A stretch of DNA of 64,000 nucleotides from the NCBI RefSeq assembly GCF_000832125.1, contig NZ_JPRK01000005.1, forward strand, positions 124,001 to 188,000, given 5' to 3'. A program made the position numbers and the translations under genes. This document shows, in pieces, positions 8,277-16,575 of the stretch (position 1 is the stretch's first letter; the number at the start of each line of letters is the position of its first letter). The notes under the pieces were generated by a model. That model was not told the origin of the DNA, ran no database searches, and saw only the letters and a program-made list of their open reading frames with translations. This stretch comes from Flavobacterium hibernum. GTDB lineage: Bacteria > Bacteroidota > Bacteroidia > Flavobacteriales > Flavobacteriaceae.

Positions 8277-9323
8277 TTATTTTAGATTTTTACTCAGATA
8301 ATCGTCTAATTCTGTAATTGTCATGTCATTGCCAACAATTATTCCATTTGCATCAATCAGGAAAGAAGACGGAATAGAAATTATTTCATATTCTTTTACA
8401 ATTGGACTCGAAAAATCTCTACTTTCAAGAACATTATCCCATAGCATATCTTCTTTTTTCAATGCAGAAACCCATTTTTCTTTGCTTTTATCAAGAGAAA
8501 TGGTCAAAATTTTAAAGTTTTTATTTTTATATTTCTCATATAGCTTTTTAACTTTAGGAATTTGTTCCCGACATGGAGCGCACCACGAAGCCCAAAAATC
8601 TATTAATAATACTGAGCCTCGGTATTGATTTGTATTAATCAACTTTTCTTTTTCGTTTGGAAGTTCAAAATTTGTCATAGGTTTTCCTATTTTCAAACTT
8701 GCAAAAATATTTTTTCTCAATCTCAATATATCTTGAGGATCTTGTGAACTTAAATCTAATTTTTGATATAATTGTTGCAATCTTTGCTTATTAGCCAAAG
8801 AATCCTAAGATGCTTCAACTAACAAACCTAAACTATAAGGGTGATCAGGATGTTTCGAAACTATTGAATCTAATTTATCATAACGTTTCGCCTGCCAGCT
8901 TTTATCCTTTTCATGTTTTGCCTTAAACATTTCGTAATCTTTCTGGATAGAACTTGTTTTTGTTCCTGAAACTGAATTAATTATTACCCAATCATATTCA
9001 ACATTCCTAACTGTCTTTTTGGTAAGCGTAAGCTCCAAGTTTATATCCTCATTTTCCAAATAGAAATCTTGGGTCATTATAGTAGGTCCTTTTCCAATAA
9101 TAAAAGATCCTGTACCAATAATTGGCATTTTACCTTTAAAATAAAATTGATTATTAACAACTTTACAGCTATCTCTTGTATCATTATAATCCATATAAAG
9201 ATATCCGCTATAGTCTCCGTGAGTTATACCAGTAACAGAAAAGTAATCCCTCTTAGACTGACTCATCATTATGGTCGAAAAGAACAAAAACATTACAACT
9301 TTAAAAACAATGCTATCTTTCAT
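8277..9323 (-). pseudogene. TlpA/ResA-like thioredoxin protein with DUF4369-type N-terminus, interrupted by in-frame TAG
   Basis: Read in one frame, positions 9323 to 8277 give a 347-aa secreted thioredoxin-like protein, but a TAG at 8805-8807 splits it after residue 172 (LLVEAS then stop, then DSLANKQR). The N-terminal half has a signal peptide and a DUF4369-like beta domain; the C-terminal half has the thioredoxin fold with ASWCAPCREQ (active CxxC near residue 248). Layout and length match the intact neighbour upstream (351 aa), which begins five nucleotides before. Without suppression or sequencing error, the redox domain could only be made from the TTG at 8798. It is called a pseudogene; a nonsense mutation is the simplest reading. 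Confidence 0.75.
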
Positions 9324-9328
9324 TTTAA

Positions 9329-10384
9329 TTATTTCAAATTTTTATTTAAAAACTCCTCTAAATCCAGTAATGAGATATTTTTTTTAATCACAACGCCATT
9401 TGCATCCACCAAGAAATTTGTTGGAAAACTTCTAATCTTTTCTTTATCTGATTCAAATGCATTTTCATCTAAAAAGCTCTTCCATTTTAATTGATTATCA
9501 CTCACTCTTTTCTTCCACAAATCAATATTTATGGCTTTATCAGTCGAGATGCCAATTATTTCAAACTTATTTGTACTTGCAAATCTTTCATATATTTCTT
9601 TTAGTTTTGGTAATTGTGCCAAACAAGGTTTACATCTACTGAACCAGAAATCAATTAAAACAATCTTCTTTTCCGGCAATATTATTTTTTCACTTTTAAG
9701 ATCAATGTCTTTCAATACGAATTGCGGAAATTTTTCATTCTGTCTGATTCTTGTATTTTTTATCTCTTTCGAAATAATACCCCAAAGCTTACCGGTTTTC
9801 ATTTTATCAGAAAATAAATCAATCGCCTCTTCATAAACCTTTGAGAAACCGGCATCTTCAAATCGCTCAATTAAAAACCACAATGCAACATATGAATCTG
9901 GATTTTGTCTGATATAACTAATTAATTTAGAATCAAATTCAAGTCCGTGCTCGTACTCGTAAGTCTCAATTTCTACAACATTAGTTCCTTTTAGCATATA
10001 CGGAATAAACTTTTTCGTAAATTCTAAAGACGAATTGCCAACTGTCTCGTTTTTTAAACCAACAGTAATTGTCTTTGTAGAATTATCAAGAAAAAATGAC
10101 TCTGAATGAAACGGAACATTGTTTCGTTCACTTGCCCAAGCTAAAAAATATCTATGTGGATAAGAGAAAGTTTTTTTGATTCTAAATTTATTATCGATCA
10201 CTACAGCAAAAATTTCAGGGAATTCGTAATACTTCTTATCTAACATACCAGTGACAAATAAAACAGTATCTTTTTGTATTTCATTTAATGTCCTACCTTC
10301 TATTACATTCCTCTTTTGAGAAAAAGCAGCATTCGAATTAACTAAAATAGCGCAGACAAGAAAAATCCTTAAAAATAGCTTCAT
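9329..10384 (-). CDS. TlpA/ResA-like thioredoxin family protein (secreted)
   Basis: 351 aa with signal peptide (residues 1-22, NAAFSQ) and an N-terminal beta-rich region of DUF4369 type, a helical middle segment, then a thioredoxin domain from about residue 215. The active site is FSRCKPCLAQL (cysteines near 251 and 254), followed by the cis-proline region RSFPTNFLVDANG. It probably reduces or exchanges disulfides in periplasmic proteins. It forms an operon with the TAG-interrupted paralogue. Bacteroidetes carry many such proteins, so a specific partner cannot be named. Confidence 0.85.
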   Translation of the reverse strand: MKLFLRIFLVCAILVNSNAAFSQKRNVIEGRTLNEIQKDTVLFVTGMLDKKYYEFPEIFAVVIDNKFRIKKTFSYPHRYFLAWASERNNVPFHSESFFLDNSTKTITVGLKNETVGNSSLEFTKKFIPYMLKGTNVVEIETYEYEHGLEFDSKLISYIRQNPDSYVALWFLIERFEDAGFSKVYEEAIDLFSDKMKTGKLWGIISKEIKNTRIRQNEKFPQFVLKDIDLKSEKIILPEKKIVLIDFWFSRCKPCLAQLPKLKEIYERFASTNKFEIIGISTDKAINIDLWKKRVSDNQLKWKSFLDENAFESDKEKIRSFPTNFLVDANGVVIKKNISLLDLEEFLNKNLK

Positions 10385-10479
10385 ATTTCTTTTTTACAAG
10401 TTAAACTCATTTACATGTTTGTTTTTGATACTTTCTAACTTTTCCTTTACAAACATAATACAAACTAAAAAAGCTAAAA

Positions 10480-11526
10480 CTATTTTAACACAAGACTTTT
10501 TTCTATAAAATTAAAAATCACAATAGGAAAAGGAAAAGTCTTTACATTATCGAAGTTTACTCCATTAACTATCACTTCTTGAATCTTTACTTTCCAAAAC
10601 TGAATATGAAGATGCTGATGCGAAAGTTTATGAATCACTGTCGCTTCATTACATTCTTCTATACTTAATACTGTATAAGAAGAGAAAATATCATTTGTTA
10701 CCGCTTTCGAAACTGCATCAAAATCAATAATTTCATTGGTTTCTAAAAGTGGAAATTCATATAAATTATGCCAAATTCCCTTTGCTGTTCTTTTTTGAAT
10801 TAGAGTATTCCCCACAACATCTTCCAGAATTAAATAATTAAAGAATCTATTTGTTACTTTTAATTTCTTCGATTTTACAGGCAAAACCGCTACTTTCTTC
10901 TTTTGCAGTGCTGCACAACTCTCATTAAAGCAACATATTGAACAGTCAGGACTTTTAGGCACACATTGCAAAGCACCAAACTCCATTACAGCCTGATTAA
11001 AAATTGCAGGATTATCCTTTGGCACTAATTCGAAAGCCAGTTCTGTAAATTCTTTTTTAGTTGCAGGTGCGGCAATATCCGACTCGATATCAAAGTAGCG
11101 CGACAGCACCCGAAATACATTTCCATCGACAACAGGCACAACTTCATTATAAGAAAAAGAAGCAATTGCTGCGGCAGTATATTCACCAACACCTTTTAAT
11201 TTTAACAAGTCTTTATAATTAGAAGGGAAAATTCCATTTAGGTCATTTGCGACATTCTGAGCCGTTTTATGCAAATTTCGGGCACGAGAATAATACCCTA
11301 ATCCTTGCCAAAGTTTCAAAACCTGCTCTTCTGAGGCATTTGCTAAATCAAATACCGTAGGAAATTCCTTTGTAAAAGCAAAAAAATAGGGCATTCCTTG
11401 CGCAACTCGAGTCTGTTGCAACATAATTTCTGAGAGCCAAATATGGTATGGATTGGTCGTTTTTCGCCAAGGCAAATCACGTTTGTTTTGTAAATACCAT
11501 TTTATCAATATGTTAGAAAAATTCAT
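10480..11526 (-). CDS. mutY: A/G-specific adenine glycosylase MutY
   Basis: 348 aa from the ATG at 11526 (MNFSNILIKWYLQNKRDLPW), preferred to an ATG seven codons upstream because family proteins begin here. HhH-GPD fold: catalytic glutamate E33 in SEIMLQQT, hairpin LKGVGEYTAAAI and catalytic aspartate D134 in VVDGNV. The 4Fe-4S ligands C188, C195, C198 and C204 are spaced C-x6-C-x2-C-x5-C as expected. The C-terminal third is the NUDIX-like domain that recognises 8-oxoguanine. It removes adenine mispaired with 8-oxoG. Located upstream of the TlpA pair and ssb on the same strand. Confidence 0.95.
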   Translation of the reverse strand: MNFSNILIKWYLQNKRDLPWRKTTNPYHIWLSEIMLQQTRVAQGMPYFFAFTKEFPTVFDLANASEEQVLKLWQGLGYYSRARNLHKTAQNVANDLNGIFPSNYKDLLKLKGVGEYTAAAIASFSYNEVVPVVDGNVFRVLSRYFDIESDIAAPATKKEFTELAFELVPKDNPAIFNQAVMEFGALQCVPKSPDCSICCFNESCAALQKKKVAVLPVKSKKLKVTNRFFNYLILEDVVGNTLIQKRTAKGIWHNLYEFPLLETNEIIDFDAVSKAVTNDIFSSYTVLSIEECNEATVIHKLSHQHLHIQFWKVKIQEVIVNGVNFDNVKTFPFPIVIFNFIEKSLVLK

Positions 11527-11585
11527 TGCAAAATACTTAGAATACAAAAGTAAATGTTTATGTAATTAAAATTTAACGATTTAGC

Positions 11586-11617
11586 TTGATTAATTATTTT
11601 TTTAATTCCTATATTTG
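11586..11617 (+). promoter_or_regulatory. Promoter of the HU gene (Bacteroidetes type)
   Basis: TTG at 11586-11588 and TATATTTG at 11610-11617 are separated by 21 nt, matching the -33 TTG / -7 TAnnTTTG consensus. The ATG follows 49 nt later. Confidence 0.6.
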
Positions 11618-11666
11618 CAAACTCAAAAAAATAGTACACCATTTATAAAATAAAATAGGAAAGAAA

Positions 11667-11957
11667 ATGACGAAAGCAGATATCGTAGCGAAAATTTCAG
11701 AGAAACTAGGTCTTGAAAAAGGAGATGTTCAAGCAACAGTAGAAACTTTTATGGAAGAAGTTAAAACTTCATTAGAGACTGGAGACAATGTTTACTTAAG
11801 AGGATTTGGAAGTTTTATAGTGAAAACTAGAGCTGAAAAGACTGGAAGAAACATTTCTAAAAACACCACTATCAAAATTCCAGCACACAACATTCCTGCT
11901 TTTAAACCTGCAAAAGTTTTTGTAGAAGGAGTAAAAACTAATAACGAAGCAAAATAA
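11667..11957 (+). CDS. HU/IHF-family histone-like DNA-binding protein
   Basis: 96 aa, full length for the family. It starts MTKADIVAKISEKLGL and has the conserved beta-arm segment LRGFGSFIVKTRAEKTGRNI followed by IPAHNIPAFKPAKVF. HU-type proteins bend DNA and compact the nucleoid. The gene has a good promoter and is followed 28 nt later by the 30-aa basic protein gene, with a shared terminator. Confidence 0.93.
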   Translation: MTKADIVAKISEKLGLEKGDVQATVETFMEEVKTSLETGDNVYLRGFGSFIVKTRAEKTGRNISKNTTIKIPAHNIPAFKPAKVFVEGVKTNNEAK

Positions 11958-11985
11958 TATTAATTAATCATAAAATCGACACGAT

Positions 11986-12078
11986 ATGCCAAGTGGTAAA
12001 AAAAGAAAGAGACATAAGGTAGCAACTCACAAACGTAAAAAAAGAGCGAGAGCTAACCGTCACAAAAAGAAAAAGTAG
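11986..12078 (+). CDS. 30-aa highly basic protein, probable small ribosomal protein (mS38/bS22-like)
   Basis: ATG at 11986 to TAG at 12078 encodes 30 residues, starting MPSGKKRKRHKVATHKRKK and ending RHKKKK; 19 or so are Lys, Arg or His. The pattern RKRHK...HKRKK...NRHKK resembles the C-terminal AURKAIP1/COX24 (mS38) and actinobacterial bS22 helix that sits in the small ribosomal subunit. Near-identical peptides occur widely in Bacteroidetes to my knowledge. It lies between HU and RNase G with its own terminator, so it is almost certainly real; the ribosomal role is inferred from composition and likeness. It is too short for most gene callers. Confidence 0.75.
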   Translation: MPSGKKRKRHKVATHKRKKRARANRHKKKK

Positions 12079-12100
12079 TTTTAAACTACTTTTTTCTTTT
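12073..12100 (+). terminator. Terminator after the 30-aa gene
   Basis: AAGTAGTT-TTA-AACTACTT hairpin followed by T-rich sequence. The stop codon of the 30-aa gene lies inside the left arm. Confidence 0.7.
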
Positions 12101-12350
12101 TAAACGTTCATTGAAATTGAAAAAAAGACTGAAGAGAGAAAAGAAAAAAGAACATAGACAAAATCTATTTTCTTTGCTCGATTCTCTACCAATCTTCTTT
12201 TCCCCGGGTTCAATACCTGTTAAAAATATTGTTTAATCCATCTGTAGATAAGATTTTAGATCTTAGATTTTAGATTTTAGATTTTTTTTAAAAGTCTATA
12301 CTCTTCTCTCTATACTCTATTTTCTGAAAAAACAGATAAAAATTTACAGT
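12101..12350. other. Gene-free interval between the 30-aa gene and RNase G
   Basis: AT-rich; includes a short direct-repeat tract of TTAGATTTTAGATTTTAGA at about 12255-12285, a motif seen again near 28740-28765. No start-stop pair with coding character seen. Confidence 0.5.
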
Positions 12351-13895
12351 GTGAATAAAGAATTAATCATTAGATCTAGTTCTGAAGCCGTAGATTTTGC
12401 CTTATTAAAAGATGGAAAACTAATTGAATTACACAAGGAAGAAGAGAAAAGCAACTTTCAGGTTGGTGATATTTTTATTGCCAAAATACGAAAACCCGTT
12501 GCTGGACTTAATGCTGCTTTTGTAAATGTAGGCTTCGAAAAAGATGCCTTTTTACATTATCACGATTTAGGACCTAACTTAGCTTCCCAACTGAAATTCA
12601 TAAAACTTGTAAGCGCAGGTAAATTAAAAGATTTCTCCCTAAAAACCTTTCAGTTTGAAAAAGAGATTGACAAAGATGGCATCATTACTGATATTTTAAG
12701 TGCCAATCAATCTGTTTTAGTACAAGTTGTAAAAGAACCTATATCTACCAAAGGTCCAAGAATAAGCGCTGAGCTTTCATTGGCAGGAAGATTTATTGTT
12801 CTCGTTCCGTTTTCTGACCGCGTTTCTATTTCTCAAAAAATAGAAGACAAAAAGGAAAAGGATCGTCTAAAAAAACTTGTATTATCTATCAAACCAAAAG
12901 GATTTGGTGTTATTGTTCGCACAGTAGCCGAAGGCAAAAACGTAGCCGAATTAGAAAAAGATTTGCAGAACCTGCTTGGCAGATGGACTGCAATGTGTAA
13001 AAAATTACCAACTGCTCATCATCCATCAAAAGTATTAGGAGAACTTAACAGAGCTTCCTCAATACTTAGAGATGTATTTAATGATACCTTTAGTGGTATT
13101 CAAATAGATGACGAAGAGTTGTACCATCAAACGAAGGAATATCTGCAAGAAATTGCACCTTCAAAACAATCGATTGTTAAGTTTTATCAATCAAATGACA
13201 CTCCAATTTTTGAGAAATACAATATAGAGAGACAAATCAAAACTTCATTTGGAAGAACGGTTTCTATGAGCAAAGGCGCATATCTTATTATTGAACACAC
13301 TGAAGCTCTTCACGTTATAGACGTAAACAGCGGAAATCGTTCTAATAAGGCGACTAATCAAGAAGACACCGCCATGGAAGTAAATATGATTGCTGCCGCT
13401 GAAATTGCCAGACAACTTCGTTTGCGTGATATGGGTGGAATAATCGTAGTAGATTTTATCGATATGTCAAATCCTGAAAATAGGAAAGTCTTGTTCGACT
13501 TCTTGCGAGAAGAAATGAGCGACGATAAAGCAAAGCATAAAATCTTACCGCCTAGTAAATTTGGTTTAGTTCAAATTACCAGACAACGCGTAAGACCAGA
13601 AGTTAATATTAAAACTAGAGAAGAAGATCCGAACAATGAAAATGGCGAAATTGAAGCGCCAATTTTAATCATTGACAGAATCAAATCTGATCTAGACAGA
13701 CTATTAAAAACCCACAAAAATGTTGTACTTAATGTACATCCATTTGTGGCTGCATACCTCAGTCAAGGTTTTCCATCATTACGTTCAAAATGGTTTTTTG
13801 AGCATAAGAAATGGGTGAAAATCATACCTCGTGACGCTTACACGTACTTAGAATATCATTTCTACGATAAAAAAGGAAATGTTATTTCAGAATAA
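12351..13895 (+). CDS. rng: Ribonuclease G/E family endoribonuclease
   Basis: 514 aa from a GTG start (MNKELIIRSSSEAVDFALLK). An S1-type RNA-binding region spans about residues 35-120. The catalytic magnesium-binding aspartates are D324 (HVIDVNSGN) and D368 (IVVDFIDM), 44 residues apart as in RNase E/G. The family zinc-link CPxCxGxG, which joins subunits, is not present: after RQRVRPEVN the sequence continues IKTREEDPNNENGE. It probably processes 16S rRNA ends and decays mRNA in the cytoplasm. It is the third gene in a conserved HU / 30-aa basic protein / rng order, and ends at a strong terminator. Confidence 0.92.
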   Translation: MNKELIIRSSSEAVDFALLKDGKLIELHKEEEKSNFQVGDIFIAKIRKPVAGLNAAFVNVGFEKDAFLHYHDLGPNLASQLKFIKLVSAGKLKDFSLKTFQFEKEIDKDGIITDILSANQSVLVQVVKEPISTKGPRISAELSLAGRFIVLVPFSDRVSISQKIEDKKEKDRLKKLVLSIKPKGFGVIVRTVAEGKNVAELEKDLQNLLGRWTAMCKKLPTAHHPSKVLGELNRASSILRDVFNDTFSGIQIDDEELYHQTKEYLQEIAPSKQSIVKFYQSNDTPIFEKYNIERQIKTSFGRTVSMSKGAYLIIEHTEALHVIDVNSGNRSNKATNQEDTAMEVNMIAAAEIARQLRLRDMGGIIVVDFIDMSNPENRKVLFDFLREEMSDDKAKHKILPPSKFGLVQITRQRVRPEVNIKTREEDPNNENGEIEAPILIIDRIKSDLDRLLKTHKNVVLNVHPFVAAYLSQGFPSLRSKWFFEHKKWVKIIPRDAYTYLEYHFYDKKGNVISE

Positions 13896-13900
13896 AAAAC

Positions 13901-13934
13901 AAAACCGCCTCTCGAAAGATTGGCGGTTTTTTTA
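13901..13934 (+). terminator. Intrinsic terminator of rng
   Basis: AAAACCGCC / GGCGGTTTT stem with a 12-nt loop and a T tail, starting five nucleotides after the rng stop codon. Confidence 0.85.
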
Positions 13935-13940
13935 TGGCTT

Positions 13941-14002
13941 TTTTTCCGCCACGAATTCACGAATTATTATAATTTTAAATTCGTGAATTCGTGGCGGAAA
14001 AA
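13941..14002. repeat. Perfect palindromic repeat (ccgccacgaattc family)
   Basis: Arms 13941-13965 and 13978-14002 are exact 25-nt reverse complements (core CCGCCACGAATTCACGAATT). Other family members: 16504-16564, 28846-28917, 31945-32020 and 45134-45194, all bounded by GCCAC...GTGGC or close variants. Confidence 0.8.
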
Positions 14003-14070
14003 TTTTTAGCAACAATTTTAAACTATTCGTTTTGGAATTTGGAATTTAAAAAATTGGGATTTATTTTCAT

Positions 14071-16446
14071 TTATTCCCTCACAATTTCTATTTTTTTCCT
14101 AATTTCATTCCCAAAAGCATCTACAACCGTGATATAATGTATACCAGATGTTGGTATAATTGGCAATTCATGAAACGTTTTTGTTGTTGCTTTATAGACA
14201 TCATCAACATACCAAAACAGCTCTTTATCACGTTCTGAATAAGCAACTTTAAGAATTACTGGCTGAACTTCACTATTAAAATTCTTGGTTAAATAGATTT
14301 TACTGTTCGTTTTTGGATAAATAAAATCCATTGTTGTGGTTTGCGTTCCTTGGCAATCTTCCTTAAACGGCGGCAAAGGCAAATACTCTATATGTTGACT
14401 TTTGTAATACCAAGCCATAACTGGAGGCAGTACAAACCAACTTTTAGTCACAATATTGTCGACACTTTCACAACTACTGTTTACCTGAAAACGTTCTGTT
14501 TTATCTAAATGCACTCTTTTATGATAAGGACAAACTACTGTAGACTTCCCTTTTTTAGGAACCCATTGTTTAATTTTCGGACAATCTTCTTTGGCTAAAT
14601 AACCGCTCAAACGACACACTTCAACTTCATCTAAATCTTTATAAGGCGTTTGAAACCACTTTTGTCGTGGTAATAAATTAAAAACATCAAACAAAATAGG
14701 CGCTGCACTTGTAACTCCGGTTAAAGTTGGTCTTCCCTCGCCTGTTGCATTTCCAACCCAAATTCCTACTACGTATTTTGAATTAGTTCCAATTGCCCAA
14801 GCATCTCTATTCCCGAAACTCGTTCCTGTTTTCCATGCAATTTTTAGTGAACTATCATAAAACTTCCAGGCTTCATCTCCTTCTGGCCTGTTAACCTCTT
14901 CCATTGCATTATAGGTTAACCAAATCGATCCAGCACCCAAAATATTCTTCTGATCACTTTCTGAACCAAAATCAGGTTCAAAATCATTTTTATAATTCAA
15001 CTCTGCAAACTCTTTTGTTCGGTATTTAGCTTGATTTTTAGTATAATAATTTACTGTTGAAGATAAATTTGCATATGTTCTGCATAAATCCCACAAATTA
15101 CTTTCGGCACCTCCCAAAATAAGTGATAACCCATAGTGATCTGGCGTTTTGTTGATATCTCTTAATTTGAATTTTTGCAATTCTTCATAGAATTTATTCA
15201 CTCCAAAATCCTGCAACATTAAAACTGCCGGAATATTTAAAGATCGCGACAAAGCACGATGCGCAGGAACAGCACCATCAAATGTGAGATTAAAATTTTG
15301 AGGCGTATAACCTGCAATTTGCGTTGGAATATCTGCTATCAGAGTATTTGGCAATAATTCGCCATCATCGAGCATTCCCGCATACAAAAGCGGTTTTAAA
15401 ATACTTCCTGTACTTCTTGGTGCATCAATAATATCTACATCTTTTTGATGATCTTTATCTGTTGGTGCATTTCCAACATAACTCATTACGTTTCTGTTTT
15501 GAACGTCAATTACCAAAATAGCCAAATTATGAACTTCATTTTGTCTGTACTGATTGTAGTAATATTTTGCAATCTGATTGACTCTGTTTTGCAACGCATA
15601 ATCAATCGTCGTTTTTACACGTGTTCCTTCTTCACTCTTTGCAACTCTTTGCAATAAATGAGGAGCAATTTGAGGTAAATCATAAGGTTTTCGAGGTAAT
15701 GGCTCTTCAATTGAAAGATCATATGTCTGCTTGTCGATTATTCCTTCCTGATGTAATTTCAGCAAAAGCCTGTTGCGTTTTTTCAATAACTTTATCTGAT
15801 TTTTACCCGGATAAATTAAACTTGGTGCATTTGGCAACACGGCCAAAGTAGCATTCTCGGCCCAAGATAACTGGTTCGATTGTACTCCAAAATAACGCCA
15901 CGAGGCCATTTCAAGCCCCACAACATTTCCGCCAAACGGAGCGTGAGCGGCATACATTTCAAGAATTCCATTTTTAGAATAACCTAATTCTAATCTTGTT
16001 GCCAGAATAATTTCTATAAATTTTTCAAAATATGTTCTTCCTTTTCCTTTTCTGGATAAACGAATTACTTGTTGGGTTAATGTACTTCCACCTCTAACAA
16101 CTTTTCCTGCTTTTCTGTTTTGTTTAAAAGCATTTACCATTGCTCCAGGATTAAAACCTGGATGTCTATAAAAATATTCGTCTTCAAAATAAACGATACA
16201 TTTTTTGAATTTATCAGGTACACTATCTTGTGCAGGAAAACGCCATTGTCCGTCTCGAGCAATTTTTGCGCCCAACAATTCACCTTCTTTACTTTCAATT
16301 ACCGTAGAATAAGGTTCCTTAAATAAAGTTCTAGGGATAGAAAAATAATAAATCAGCAAGAGCAGAAATGCAATTGCTGATTTTATTTTATTCTTTTTTA
16401 TCCAGTTTATAATGCGTTGCAAGAACGCTTTTAATTTATTTTTCAA
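14071..16446 (-). CDS. pbpC: Penicillin-binding protein 1C (bifunctional transglycosylase/transpeptidase)
   Basis: 791 aa. One membrane anchor (about residues 22-38) precedes the GT51 glycosyltransferase domain with catalytic E88 in FEDEYFYRHPG and the RGGSTLTQQ motif. The transpeptidase domain has SxxK in TGSILKPL near residue 350 and the KTGTS box near residue 540, and the C-terminal domain is the PBP1C type with several cysteines. It polymerises and crosslinks peptidoglycan from the periplasmic side. It follows the alpha-2-macroglobulin gene on the same strand, the pairing known from E. coli pbpC-yfhM; a palindromic repeat sits between them. Confidence 0.93.
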   Translation of the reverse strand: MKNKLKAFLQRIINWIKKNKIKSAIAFLLLLIYYFSIPRTLFKEPYSTVIESKEGELLGAKIARDGQWRFPAQDSVPDKFKKCIVYFEDEYFYRHPGFNPGAMVNAFKQNRKAGKVVRGGSTLTQQVIRLSRKGKGRTYFEKFIEIILATRLELGYSKNGILEMYAAHAPFGGNVVGLEMASWRYFGVQSNQLSWAENATLAVLPNAPSLIYPGKNQIKLLKKRNRLLLKLHQEGIIDKQTYDLSIEEPLPRKPYDLPQIAPHLLQRVAKSEEGTRVKTTIDYALQNRVNQIAKYYYNQYRQNEVHNLAILVIDVQNRNVMSYVGNAPTDKDHQKDVDIIDAPRSTGSILKPLLYAGMLDDGELLPNTLIADIPTQIAGYTPQNFNLTFDGAVPAHRALSRSLNIPAVLMLQDFGVNKFYEELQKFKLRDINKTPDHYGLSLILGGAESNLWDLCRTYANLSSTVNYYTKNQAKYRTKEFAELNYKNDFEPDFGSESDQKNILGAGSIWLTYNAMEEVNRPEGDEAWKFYDSSLKIAWKTGTSFGNRDAWAIGTNSKYVVGIWVGNATGEGRPTLTGVTSAAPILFDVFNLLPRQKWFQTPYKDLDEVEVCRLSGYLAKEDCPKIKQWVPKKGKSTVVCPYHKRVHLDKTERFQVNSSCESVDNIVTKSWFVLPPVMAWYYKSQHIEYLPLPPFKEDCQGTQTTTMDFIYPKTNSKIYLTKNFNSEVQPVILKVAYSERDKELFWYVDDVYKATTKTFHELPIIPTSGIHYITVVDAFGNEIRKKIEIVRE

Positions 16447-16503
16447 TGCTGATTATTTTATCGCAAAGGCGCTAAGTTATTCGCTAAGTTCGCAAAGATT
16501 TTT

Positions 16504-16564
16504 GCCACAGATTAAAGGATTAAAAAAGATTTTAAAATCTGTGCTAATCTGTGTAATCTGTGGC
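16504..16564. repeat. Palindromic repeat (gccacagatt...aatctgtggc)
   Basis: Ends GCCACAGATT and AATCTGTGGC are exact reverse complements, with imperfect inner pairing. It is located in the 129-nt gap between the macroglobulin and pbpC genes, preceded by a ctaag/cgcaaag-rich tract at 16455-16500. Confidence 0.75.
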
Positions 16565-16575
16565 TAGAAAAAAAT

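Noticed and set aside
12201..12225. Possible tRNA T-arm (gggttcaatacc)
   Set aside because: No D-arm, anticodon arm or acceptor pairing around it.
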